From assembly GCA_963924555.1 (NCBI GenBank), contig OZ004589.1:2480001-2544000 (forward strand): a stretch of DNA of 64,000 nt, given 5' to 3'. Every line of letters starts with the position of its first letter. The stretch's first letter is position 1. The DNA comes from Crambe crambe (Eukaryota > Porifera > Demospongiae > Poecilosclerida > Crambeidae). A program made the translations under genes and the position numbers. The notes beneath the pieces are model-generated. The model saw only the letters and a list, made by a program, of their open reading frames with translations. It searched no databases and had not been told where the DNA came from. Shown piece by piece: positions 1 through 11,914 of this stretch.

Positions 1-1796
1 AGTATCAAGCTGCTGATCAGTACACCTTTCATATTCGGATGAATCCACTTGGTAATTAAAGTCTGGAAAATAATCAAGTGTAGTCACATACAGAGGATGC
101 AGGTTTTGACAATCTATTATACATGCTGATATGACATCATTCATTTGGATCTGAAATTGCTGACTTGAGTTTAACATGACACTTTGACATCCAGACACAT
201 TTAGACTTCCATAGTTTACTGTTAGAGTGAAGACACTGTTGGGTACTGGATGGAATAGAGATGTGGAGGTATTCTGTCGATAAACTAGGAATTTAACTCC
301 TAATATGTCATCATCAGCCCTACGGTTAGGACGATAATAGCAATAGTTCCAACTAGTGACAGTTCCATTGCATTGTGATGGGGCATCAAAGTTCATGAAG
401 AGTCTCTCTTGTGTTGAACGGCTTGTTGGCTGCCTGTTCGTACCAAACACAGGACATGATTGAGATTGTGATATCACCCCTATTAATATGGCACAAAGAA
501 GTTTATGAATACACAAAATAATTTTCTCTTGACTTTCAGAAAAGAGCTACTTCAAATCATGCCCTTGGAATTTTTATAATATAGAAGGGTATTTTTATTA
601 GCTCTGGCAGGTAAACATTAAAGATACATTTGTAGTTCAATGGTCAAGATGATTATGCTCATGAAATTGTGGCTTTCTGCTTATGAATTCACATATGACA
701 GATGTACATAATAGCTATCATGCAGTGGTGGAGGAAGTTATGTTTAGGCAAAGTTCCTCGATCCTACCATTATTAATAATAGCTAATTATAATGCAAAGA
801 GTTTTCAAAATGTACTAATGCTAATAATTATGGTATCTCATGTGGGTCACTGGTTAACTCAGTATAGGTGTATATATCAGTATAGCTGTATAACTATATA
901 GTTACATGTATTGATACACAACCTTATACCTTTATGAAACTTGATGCGTATTTACTAATTATCAGGCTTTCTTTCATTCAGTATTTCCCTTCAACATTAT
1001 ACTCATGCCACTTAAAGATATTTTTCGTGATTCACCATGTAGCCACACCCACTTCACCCACTTTAATCATACCCATGTCCTGGCCTACCCACTAAAATTC
1101 TATCATCTGCTGAGGTGAGTCAGCATAATATAATATGCATGTACGTAATATAATATCATTAGTGACTGTTTAATGCAGTAGCTAATTATGGTAGCTTTTG
1201 ATACTTCCACTTATAGTGTTCCCACTGTTAAAAGGACTGCTCTTATGCCTGGAGGGTTGAAGTCCACAAGAGGAGGTGGAAATATGATCATGTGAGCATG
1301 CAGAGTAGCTGTTTACTATACTAGAAACACATCCCTGAGGATGCTTATACAATGACTATCATGAGGACCACCCCAAGAGTAAGATCCTGGAAGATATATA
1401 CACAAGCATTTTGCACTACTTTCAGGTTATCATCCAAACCGACTCTGAACACGAGGCTGGAGTTTAGTCCAACAATTCCACTATTCTCAATCCACCGAAT
1501 CTAGCTATACACCCTCAGGCTGATATTAAATCATACCTGTACCTGAATCTGATAGTCTGAATCATATATTGATGTGCCATTGCATATAGCCATTCCGATG
1601 TGCTCTTTATTAGACGTATATATACTATGCACATAGAGACCCTCCCCTTTCCCACAAAAGAGCTGTAGCTAGCTGCTGCCACCATTGCAGATAACGAAAT
1701 CGCTCACTATCTCTTAGAGATATAGCTAGCTAAAACTATTAACTTACCGGGTTGCACCACAACGAAGCCAACAAGGATAGTTACTAGGAACTTCAT
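1..1796 (-). CDS. Tandem receptor gene A (5' part; runs off left edge)
   Basis: This is the first member, by coordinate, of a minus-strand receptor array. Exon 1 (1748-1796) encodes a signal peptide reading MKFLVTILVGFVVVQP and ends in a phase-1 GTAAG donor. Exon 2 begins after an AG at 479 and is open to the window edge. It encodes the first ectodomain, with the hallmarks FDAPSQCNGTVTSWNYCYY and several N-glycosylation sequons. The intron between them (480-1747) lacks the two large insertions found in paralogues B and D, so it serves as an empty-site reference. The remaining exons should lie to the left of the window. I do not recognise the ectodomain as a named family; a ligand-binding or cell-recognition role is only inferred from the architecture of the complete paralogues. 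Confidence 0.75.
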
Positions 1797-2055
1797 GGCA
1801 TGGTTTGTACTCTACGTATCTTGCATAACACGTCACATGTGTTCCTCCTCCCACATCTAATAGGTTCTATGAATATGATTATTAGGCCTATGAATAATGA
1901 TCCGCTGATGAAGCTATAGCTAGAGCTATAGCCTATGATTATAGCTAATCATTAGCTAGAATGAACTAGAGTTAGTTAGCTATTGAACAAAATACAGTAT
2001 TTTTTAATTCCATGACCGTCTAAGGAATCTAATAGGCCTAAATTACTACAGAAAT

Positions 2056-5000
2056 TCACTGAATATATTCATATGAGTTTTCAGACTCTGCATCTTCCTT
2101 GGAATGTTGATGATATGCCACATTCACTGATGTTATGATACCATTGCCATCATTTGAATGGTCAGTGTTTAGTGTCACTCGATTATAAGCAGCATTTACT
2201 TGTGTCGTCACGATGCTCTTCCTATGCACTACTTTGGTGATAATCAGTGCTATGATGATAACTATAATGGCAACGAGTAGGAATAACACAATTGGGAGTA
2301 TTACAGAGACTGTTATAATTGAAGTTTTGCTTATACTTTCAGTATTAAGGGTGGATCCAGGACTAGAATTCATAGTTTCATATATAAACTGGGTTGTTGC
2401 AGCATCTGTACACATTTAAAAATTCAATATTAAAGTGTTAGCTATTATAGAATAAATTTTCTTACTTGATATATCTGCATACAAGTGGATTGCTAAGGAT
2501 TGCTCAAATAACTGATTTGAGGACATATTCGAAGGAGATGAGCGACCAATGTAGTCTCTCAGTATTGTATTATCTTCATCTCTGCCTATGAGTGGAATGG
2601 GATTTGAAGAGGGGAGTAATACACCCACAACATCCCTTCGTCTGATCTCTGTGTAGTTCGCAGGAGCAAGCAGTACTTGTGTGCAGAAGATACGAGCCAA
2701 AGTGTCGACTGGCTGTAGTTCTATCAGTGTCACACTTCCATCCACTACATAGTACTGGTTTGAGCCATTGTCATAATGCCACAAAGCAACACTGGCAGTG
2801 TATGTCCTTTGGTTGGCACTAGCACTTCCAGGGTAGTAGCAATAGTGCCAGGCAGTTACCACACCATCACATTCAGCAGGAAAATTAATGTTGAGATAAG
2901 TTCCTTCCCCTCCACTGTAAGATGATGGAGTTGGATTGTTCCCCACTCTATGAGCACTTTCTCTACCTAAGTTTGTATAAAATTTGTAAACAATAATGGA
3001 GCCACAATAACATTAACTCACTGATTGTTGCATGTAAGAGTAGCATATTGCGTCTTCTGATTCTTAATCGAGTAGTGTCTATAGTATCAAGCTGCTGATC
3101 AGTACACCTTTCATATTCGGATGAATCCACTTGGTAATTAAAGTCTGGAAAATAATCAAGTGTAGTCACATACAGAGGATGCAGGTTTTGATAATCTATT
3201 ATACATGCTGATATAATGTCATTTATTTCGATCTGAAATTGCTGACTTGAGTTTAGCATGACACTTCGACATCCAGAAGACCCACTTAGATTTCCATGGT
3301 TTACTATTAGAGTGAAGACACTGTTGTGTACTGGGTGGTAGAGAGATGTGGAGGCATTCTGCCGATACGCTAGGAATTTAACTCCTAATAAATCATCACT
3401 TCTCCTAAAAGAAGAACGATAATAGCAATAGTTCCAACTAGTGACAGTTCCATTGCATTGTGATGGGGCATCAAAGTTCATGAAGAGTTTCTCTTGTGTT
3501 GAACGGCTTGTTGGTTGTCTGTTTGTACCAAACACAGGACAGGATAGAGATTGTGATATCACCCCTATGAATATACACATAGCTACATAAAGAAGTTTAT
3601 TAATACAGAAAATAATTTTCTCTTGACTTTCTACTTCGAATCATGCCCTTGGAATTTTCGTAAAACAGAAGGATATTTTGGCAGTCATATTATAGCTTTT
3701 ATATTTCAGCATAGATATAAGAGGTTTACGGGATTGGAAACGGATCACGTGCTCTCGTTAGCAACTAACAACCGAGGCGCGTTGACAGCTGAATGACATA
3801 GCACTTTTGTCAAAGTTACTGTTCTGACAAGATCCGTGAGGTAAGACTTATGCCAATGATACTATAATACACTAGGGCATAGATTTACTGTATGAAATAA
3901 ATTTCAGCTCAGATTTTCAAGTTTATTCCTACAAATACTACTGTAGTGGTTAATGGGACTGTAATCCCTCTCACGCTTGATGGAATCAATTGCTGTTGCC
4001 CATTTTCTGATCAAAAGGCATGTAAGCTTTAGCTACATGGAATAGTAGTGTTGGTTTTTGTATTAGCTGACATATATTGTCTCTAGCATTTGCAAGTGGT
4101 GTTAAAACTGTAATCCCTCTCCCAAGAAATAGATTAACAATATTGAAACTGTATTAGTTATTTCAGGGAAAGGATAGAACAGTAAATGGAATTGGTGCAT
4201 TCGTTTTCTATACAATAGTCATCCTATGGAGATGGCAAGATTACTATATTTCCCCCCTAATATCCATAGGGTCCAAAGGACAGCTGACTGAGCCGAATTC
4301 TTGAGGTGGATGGTGTCAAAACCCAACAGCCAAAAGCTGGAAGTATTGCAATAATGTTGATGAGGGAGAACTGAGCAGAAACTGGCGGATAACTTTGGGG
4401 AAAAATTATCTAGCTATAATAATAATGAATTTATGTCTAATTTTAATACCAAAAGTCATTCTGGCCTTTCTTTCAAATCAATCACATAAAATTAATGTAT
4501 AATGAGCAATGATAGGTACTCATAGTTATAATTACAAGGAAAAAAGTTATGAATAATTAATAACTTCCTTCCTCAGACTCTCCAACTTCAACTCTCTGAC
4601 TCTTCACTTCTTCAATACCTTCCCCTTAGCTTACTTGTACTATTCTGTGAGCTGTAGGGGCAGAATATCACTTTAACTGCCTTGAAAGGAGTGAATATTG
4701 ATCTCTTTTCACAACGATTAATATAATTAATGCTGCATGCGCGTGCGCATCTGTCAACGCGCCACGATTGTGCAGTTCATTGGGCGTTTCCAATCCCGTA
4801 AAACCTCTTATATCTATGATTTCAGGTAAACACTAAAGATACATTTGTAGTTCAAAGGTCAAGATGATAATGCTCATGCAATTGTGGCTTTCTGTTTATG
4901 AATTCACATATGACAGATGTACATATAGCTATCAGTGGTGTGTTTAGGCAAAGTTCCTCAATCCTGCCATTATTAATAATAGCTAGCTAATTATAATGCA

Positions 5001-6828
5001 AAGAGTGTACTAATGCTAATAATTATGGTATCTCATGTGGGTGACTGTCACTGGTTAACTCAGTATAGGTGTATCAGAGAGTGCGGTAGCACTCCCTATG
5101 TAGGGTTAGTACGGAATGAGCGTGGCTTCTCTCATTAGAACAATATAAACTACACTCTCTGTATCTCTTCTATTCTTGCTACAGGCTCAACTACACTTCT
5201 TACATCTGGAAAACAATGCAGAAGAAGATGATATGACTGCTCAAACTCCTCCAGAGTAGCGTCAACAATTGGCACCAGCTGCTGCCTAAATCTAATGATT
5301 CATTCATCATCAGATTCATCTTCTTTGATGGCTGTAACTCCATGATCCTTTCACACACCACTATGAAAATTATATCAACTTGTGCAGTCATAACCACACA
5401 ATGTGCTTTTACCATCGTTATTCACAGAGTTTCCCTTCAAAATAATCACTCATATCGAACGACTTTTCATTATAACGATATCAGCCATTTTAAAATGACA
5501 TCATTTGTCATGAGCACGCGTCTGTCACTATCACGTGCATGTACGCGCGTGCCAACCAGCTATTTTTACTTGAAAACAATATTCAACCTTTAAGTCGTGC
5601 AAAAAGTAAACAAACAGGTGAAAGGAAAAAAAATTATGCTAAATAAAAAGGCCATGTAGGGTTAGTCTGTACTTTAACAGTTTCTGTCAACAAAAAAAAT
5701 CAAAATTATGCTGCCTTCAATAATAATCCCTACATCACTGCCTAAACTAAGCAGAACACTTATACTGATATGAACAATTAAAGCAGCTTGGTGGGAGACA
5801 GTGATGTAGGGATTATTATTGAAGGCAGCATAATTTTGATTTTTGTTGACAGAAACTGTTAAAGTACAGACTAACCCTACATGGCCTTCCTTTCACTTGT
5901 ATATCAGTATAGCTGTATAATATTACAACTACATGTATTCGATACACAACCTTATACCTTTATGAAATTTGATGCATATTTACTAATTTTCAGGCTTCAG
6001 TATTTCCCTTCAACATTATACTCATGCCCACCTAAGATATTTTTTGTGACACACCATGTAGCCACACCCACTTCACCCACTTGAATCGTATACCCATGTC
6101 CTGGCCTGCCCACTAAAATTCTGCTTTCTATGGGCCTGCTATCATCTGCTCAGCATAATATGTATGTAATATAATATTATTAGTGACTGTTTAATGCAGT
6201 AATATGTGTTCCCACTGTTAAAAGGACTACTCTTATGCCTGGAGGGTTGAAGTCCACAAGAGGAGGTGGAAATAATATGATCATGTGAGCATAGAGTAGC
6301 TGTTTACTACACTAGAAACACTTCCCTGAGGATGCATGCTTATACAATGACTATATATCATGAGGTTCTGTAGACCACCCTAAGAGTAAGATCCCGGAAG
6401 ACACACAAGCATTTTGCACTACTTTCAGGTTATCATCCAAACCAAAATTAATGACTCAGAAAGAAACACACGAGGCTGGAGTTTAGTCCAGTATTCCATT
6501 CCTCAATCCACCAAATCTATAGCTATAGACCCTCAGGCTAATATTAAATCATACCTGTACCTGAATCTGATAGTCTGAATCATATATTGATGTGCCATTG
6601 CATAATTATAGCCATTCCGATGTGCTCTTTATTAGACGTATGTATGTCTGTACTATGCATGCACGCATAGAGTCCCTCCCCTTTCCCACAAAAGAGCTGT
6701 AGCTAGCTACTGTCACCATTGCAGATAATGAAATCGCTCACTATCTCTTAGAGCTAGCTAGCTAAAACTATCAACTTACCGGGTTGCATCACAACGAAGC
6801 CAACAACGAAAGTTAGTAGGAACTTCAT
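2056..6828 (-). CDS. Tandem receptor gene B, single-pass membrane protein with tyrosine tail
   Basis: Intact four-exon model of 480 residues: exons 6780-6828, 3022-3564, 2466-2966 and 2056-2405, all joined by phase-1 introns. Residues 1-16 form a signal peptide. Residues 17-197 and 198-364 are two related ectodomains (QCNGTVTSWNYCYY and ECDGVVTAWHYCYY), apparently an internal duplication, with many NxS/T sites. A membrane helix lies at about 393-422, followed by basic residues (HRK). The roughly 55-residue cytoplasmic tail carries NAAYNRV, NVAYHQH and a C-terminal SYEYIQ. Intron 1 (3.2 kb) holds two large mobile-element insertions. The symmetrical phase-1 exons are typical of shuffled extracellular modules. 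The design is that of a surface receptor signalling through phosphorylated tyrosines; the ligand is unknown and I cannot name the ectodomain family. Confidence 0.82.
3710..4818. mobile_element. Non-autonomous DNA transposon (TIR element), copy 1
   Basis: Terminal inverted repeats of about 33 bp (both ends read CATAGATATAAGAGG inward, differing by one T in the following run) bound 1109 bp with no coding capacity. The element is flanked by a 7-bp direct repeat ATTTCAG (3703-3709 and 4819-4825). The matching intron of gene A near 600-610 lacks it. I cannot assign a superfamily from the termini alone. Confidence 0.8.
5075..5897. mobile_element. Insertion with GAGAGTGCGGTAGCACTC end (copy 1)
   Basis: About 823 bp are present in gene B intron 1 but absent from the same place in gene A (near 870). 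The left end begins TCAGAGAGTGCGGTAGCACT, followed by ATGTAGGGTTAGT. The same 13-mer recurs inverted close to the right end. The flanks can be read as a 5-bp TGTAT target duplication, or, Helitron-like, as insertion between A and T with no duplication. Only short uninterrupted frames occur, which I take as chance. Confidence 0.65.
5649..5888. repeat. Near-perfect inverted repeat (foldback) inside the insertion
   Basis: Arms 5649-5740 and 5800-5888 are almost perfectly complementary, with a loop of about 60 bp. Both arms carry the GTAGGGTTAGTCTGTAC word. The structure would form a long stem and probably represents a palindromic subfamily of the surrounding element. An equivalent copy lies at 15554-15794. 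Confidence 0.85.
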
Positions 6829-7169
6829 GGCGGTAAACTGCATGGTTTGTACTCTCGATCTTGCATAACACGTCACATGTGTTCCTCCTCCCACATCTAT
6901 TAGTAATAGGTTCTATGAATATGATTATATTAGGCCCGCTGATAGCTAGAGCTAGAGCTAGAGCTATAGCCTATGCTTATGATTATATCTATTATCATCA
7001 TCATCATTATTGCATATTCATTATTCACTATTAAATTTTATAGCTAACATCATTATGGTCATGTGATCAGACACGTTATAAAAAAGAGATTGTACAGTAT
7101 GCTACAAAGAGATTATATGAATCCAGTCACATCACTGCCATAACACCACACAGTAAACACTTTTGTTTT

Positions 7170-8240
7170 TACAGTGTAATTTAACTACATGCATTAGCTT
7201 CCCTAGTAGCTATATTCCATTGAAGTAATTTTCATTTTTCATTCCACAGTTCCCAATCTGCTACATATACAGTATACACCCTTTGTAGCTATCTGATAGT
7301 CTGAATTGATGTCAATAGCCAATAGACACAGTATAGCTACATAGCTTCCATGCATGGAGTCCAAACTCTCAAACTTTCAATGGGTTTCATTGTGGAATGC
7401 AATTATTTGTATATGAATATGATTATGTTTTGCATTGCTTTAAACTTTACTAATAGTGGTATCAAAAACCACATACACTTGAATTGCTTGAAAAGTGTAG
7501 GAAAGTGTACAGTGAAAAAATATTCTAATTAGCTACATCCTGTAGAAACCCAACAATGTTTGACAGTATAAAAGAAACTCATTGATGCTACACCTTATGC
7601 TGTAACCGCTATACTGTGGCGCTTAGCCGGCTATAGTCTAAGTTGGTTAATGCACTCAGCCTCGGAGTTTACTATTTTAGGACCTTCAAACTGTTGCCCA
7701 TGATGACCTTGGTCACCATAATAGCAACAGCTTACAGGTTCCCAATAACCTATACTAAATGAGATCGCTCATGCATTAACTCTTTAATTGAGCTAGCTAG
7801 CTAAGGCCACATCAAATTAATTACTTGTTTATCATCCTAATTTCTTCAAAAATTAGGAGAGGGGGGGAGGCTTTTATTTTTATTTTTTATTGGTTTCCAT
7901 GGCACCTGTTTAAAAAGCTATCATTATGAAAACATACAAAAAGCTGAAGTTCCACAAAAAAAGTCATGAAAACAAGTTAAAAGTAGTAGCTGCACACTTT
8001 ATTTGAAGAATAACAAACACCATAATTTAATAGCCACCAAAACTGAAATTATACTGAAAATCACGCCTAAATTTCAAATAAAGTACACCATGCACATGCT
8101 CAGTAGAAATAAAATTAAAAATCCAGAAGAGCAAAAATTAGGAGAGGGAGGGGATGATAAACAAGTAATTAAGTTGATGTGGCCTAAGACTATGGTTGCA
8201 TCACAACGAAGCCAACAACAAAAGTTACTAGGAACTTCAT
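7170..8240 (-). pseudogene. Relic of an array gene (signal exon plus intron-1 remnant)
   Basis: The sequence at 8190-8240 still encodes MKFLVTFVVGFVVMQP, but the splice donor is gone. Where intact paralogues read CCCGGTAAGTTG, this copy passes straight into CCATAGTC. Sequence at 7170-7800 matches the pieces beside two other relic signal exons (10880-11513 and 17090-17705), so it is old intron-1 sequence of this subtype. No ectodomain exons remain before gene B's own start. It is best read as a leftover from unequal exchange in the array. Confidence 0.7.
7805..8184. mobile_element. Harbinger-like MITE with TAA target duplication
   Basis: 380 bp with terminal inverted repeats of about 30 bp (GGCCACATCAA outward ends, then TTAATTACTTGTTTATCATC). 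The flanks are TAA at 7802-7804 and 8185-8187. Paralogous sites at 11511 and 17702 read straight through GCTAAGAC without it. A 3-bp TWA duplication and GGCC termini fit the PIF/Harbinger group; no transposase is present. Confidence 0.75.
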
Positions 8241-8588
8241 GGTGGTAAACTGCATGGTTTGTACTCTAGTATTATTGCATAACAAGTCACATGTGTTCCT
8301 TCTCGTACGTAGGTTCTATGAAAATGATTATTAGGCCTATGAAGATGAAGCAATAGTAGCTATAGCTAGAGCTACGTATAGCCTATGCTTATGATTATAG
8401 CTAGAAGTAACATATATCATTAGAATGAAGTAGAAGTTACATATACGTATGTAGTAGTTAGCTATTGAACAAAATACAGTATTTTTTAATTTCATGACCC
8501 TCTATAGCTAGCTAGCTAGAACTAAGTCTAAGGAATCTAATAGGCCTAGCTAGCTAGCTATGTACATTACTACAGAAGTGACAGAAAT

Positions 8589-11569
8589 TTATTGAATATC
8601 TTCATACGAATTTTCAGACTCTGCATCTTCCTTGGAATGTTGATGATATGCCACATTCACTGATGTTATGATAACATTGCCATCATTTGAATGATCAGTG
8701 TTCAGTATCACTTGATTATAAGCAGCATTTACTTGTGTCGTCACGATGCACCTCTTCCTATGCACTACTTTGGTGATAATCAGTGCTATGATGATAACTA
8801 TAATGGGAACGAGTAGGAGTAACACAACTGGGAGTATCACAGAGATTGTTATTATTGAAGTTGTATTTTCAGTAAGGGTGGATCCCTGACTAGAATTCGT
8901 AGTTGCATCAATAAACTGGGTTGTTACAGCATCTGTACATAAAATATGCAGTTAAAACTTCAATATTAAAATGTTAGCTATTATAGAATAAATTTACTTA
9001 CTTGATATGATATCTGCATACAAGTGGATTGCTAAGGATTGTTCAAGTAACCGATTTGAGATATTCGAAGGAGATGAGCGACCAATGTAGTCTTTCAGTA
9101 TTGTATTGTCTTCATCTCTGCCTATCAGTGGAATGGGATTTGAAGAGGGGAGTAATACACCCACAACATCCCCTCGTCTGATCTCTGTGTAGTTTGCAGG
9201 AGCAAGCACTACTTGTGTGCAGAAGATACGAGCCGAATTGTTGACTGGTTGTAGTTCTATCAATGTAACACTTCCATCCACTACATAGTACTGGTTTGAA
9301 TTATTGCGCCACAATGCAACATTGGCAGTGTATGTCCTTTGGTTGGCACTAGCACTTCCAGGGTAGTAGCAATAGTGCCAGGTAGTAATCACACCATCAC
9401 ATTCAGCAGGAAAATTAATGTTGAGATAAGTTCCTTCCCCTCCACTGTAAGATGATGGTGTTGGATTGTTCCCCACTCTACAAGTATAGCTTCTCTACCT
9501 GTAACATTCAACAATAATGAAGCTATTATTATTAAGATTAATTTACTGATTGTTGCATATATGTACATTGCATCTTCTGATGTTTGATTGGGTAGTGTCT
9601 ATAGTATCAAGCTGCAGATCAGTACACCTTTCATATTCGGATGAATACACTTGGTAATTAAACTCTCGAGGATTGAAGACATATGTAGCTAGTGACATAT
9701 AAAGGATGCAGGTTTCGATGATCTATTATATAAGCTGATCATTTATTTCGATCTGAAATTGCTGACTTGAGTTTAACATGACACTTTGACATCCAGATGC
9801 ATTTAGACTTCCATAGCTAGTTTATTATTAGTGTGAAGATACTGTTGGGTACTGGTGGTAGAGAGATGTCGAGGCATTCTGCCAATACGCTAGAAATTTA
9901 ACTCCTAATAAATCATCACTACTCCTAAAAGAAGAACGATAGTTCCAACTAGTGACAGTTCCATTGCATTGTGATGGGGCATCTCTTGTGTTGAACGGGT
10001 AGTTGGTTATCTGTTCGTACCAAACACAGGACAGGATAGAGATTGTGATATCACCCCTATTAATGTACACATGCATTATAAAGAAGTTTATTAATACACG
10101 AAATAATTTTCTTCACTTTCTGAAAGATAGAAAAGAAGAGCTACTTAAAATAATTATAACTTGTTCTCTTGGAGTTTTTGTAGACATTACATTATGTAAA
10201 AAAGAAGGGTATATATATTTTTCCAAATAATTATTATGGTCTTGTAGACGTATTGTGAATTATATGTATACGTTGCAGCTACAATGCATACATCAATCTG
10301 AATTGTATTTCAAAAGTCATCAATTGTGGTGCTTTCCTCATAATATTGATGTAGCTATCAGTGGAGGAGGAAAATATTTGCATTGTGTAGGCAAAGTTCC
10401 CCTTGCGTATCTAATTGAAGAGTTTTCAAATTTTCTGGAGTTGGGAATATTAACATGACTCAATAACATTGCTCAATAACATGGCTCAATTTTATTTTAT
10501 GAAAATGAGGACTGGTATAACGAACACAATAAATTCGGACTCTTTAAATTATACATAGAACAGAACAACTAGATAGCATAAGAACATAAGGCACCAATTT
10601 TCGAGCAGACTATTACCCTCGTACGTATCAATCTTCTTCACCGATGGTTGTCAAAGCCTCAACAACAACCATAGAGAAGATAATTTCCTCCTCTGCAACA
10701 TCATATAAATCATTTTTCACACAATTGCGATAGAAATTTTTTTTAAAACACTGAATCTACTAGCTACATCAACTAAAGAACCATTAGTTACATATTATTA
10801 TTTTCAACCACCCGTTGTGCATTAAACAGCTACAGTAGTAGGATTAGGTATAGAGGAGTGGTACTGGTGGTGTGCAAAAGATGACTGCTAATTTAACTAC
10901 ATGCATTAGCTTCCCTAGTAGCTATATTCCATTGAAGTAATTTCCATTTTTCATTCCACAGTTCCCAATCTGCTACATATACAGTATACACCCTTTGTAG
11001 CTATCTGATAGTCTGAATTGATGTCAATGGCCAATAGACACAGTATAGCTACATAGCTTCCATGCATGGAGTCCAAACTCTCACAACTTCAATGGGTTTC
11101 ATTGTGGAATGCAATTATTTGTATATGAATATGATTATGTTTTGCATTGCTTTAAACTTTACTAATAGTGGTATCAAAAACCACATACACTTGAATTGCT
11201 TGAAAAGTGTAGGAAAGTGTACAGTGAAAAAATATTCTAATTACATCCTGTAGAAACCCAACAATGTTTGACAGTATAAAAGAAACTCATTGATGCTACA
11301 CCTTACGTTGTAACCGCTATACTGTGGCGCTTAGCCGGCTATAGTCTAAGTTGGTTAATGCACTCAGCCTCGGAGTTTACTATTTTAGGACCTTCGAACT
11401 GTTGCCCATGATGACCTTGGTCACCATAATAGCAACAGCTTACAGGTTCCCAATAACCTATACTAAATGAGATCGCTCATGCACTAACTCTTTAATTGAG
11501 CTAGCTAGCTAAGACTATGGTTGCATCACAACGAAGCCAACAACGAAAGTTACGTACTAGGAACTTCAT
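8589..11569 (-). pseudogene. Tandem receptor gene C, decayed copy
   Basis: The 3' end is well preserved: exon 4 (8589-8932) encodes the membrane helix and tail ending SYEDIQ, and most of exon 3 (9002-9498) is recognisable. Decay is evident upstream. Exon 3 is out of frame near its acceptor. The exon 2 region (about 9545-10060) has lost segments, including part of the CYY motif area. The signal exon (to 11569) has a 4-bp ACGT insertion that breaks the leader, and it has lost its GT donor in the same way as the two relics. I therefore call it a pseudogene, although the membrane/tail exon could in principle still be used by another transcript. Confidence 0.75.
10880..11513. repeat. Array-specific intronic repeat block
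   Basis: This 0.63-kb stretch is almost identical to 7180-7800 and 17090-17705. Each copy abuts a donor-less signal exon. No reading frame is conserved, so it is duplicated intron or flanking DNA rather than a gene. Confidence 0.8.
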
Positions 11570-11914
11570 GGTGGTAAACTGCATGGTTTGTACTCTAGTA
11601 TTATTGCATAACAAGTCACATGTGTTCCTTCTCATACGTAGGTTCTATGAATATGATTATTAGGCCTATGAAGATGAAGCAATAGTAGCTATAGCTAGAG
11701 CTACGTATAGCCTATGCTTATGATTATAGCTAGAAGTAACATATATCATTAGAATGAAGTAGAAGTTACGTATACGTATGTACGTATGTAGTAGTTAGCT
11801 ATTGAACAAAATACATTAATTTCATGACCCTCTATAGCTAGCTAGCTAGAACTAAATCTAAGGAATCTAATAGGCCTAGCTAGCTACGTACATTACTACA
11901 GAAGTGACAGAAAT

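Noticed and set aside
5200-5593. Conserved open frames inside the insertion (repeated at 15106-15499)
   Set aside because: Conservation only reflects the recent block duplication; both strands are open, short, and lack known motifs.
7350-7532. Short plus-strand frame repeated at 11062-11253
   Set aside because: Part of the duplicated non-coding block; broken in the third copy near 17280, as expected for non-coding DNA.
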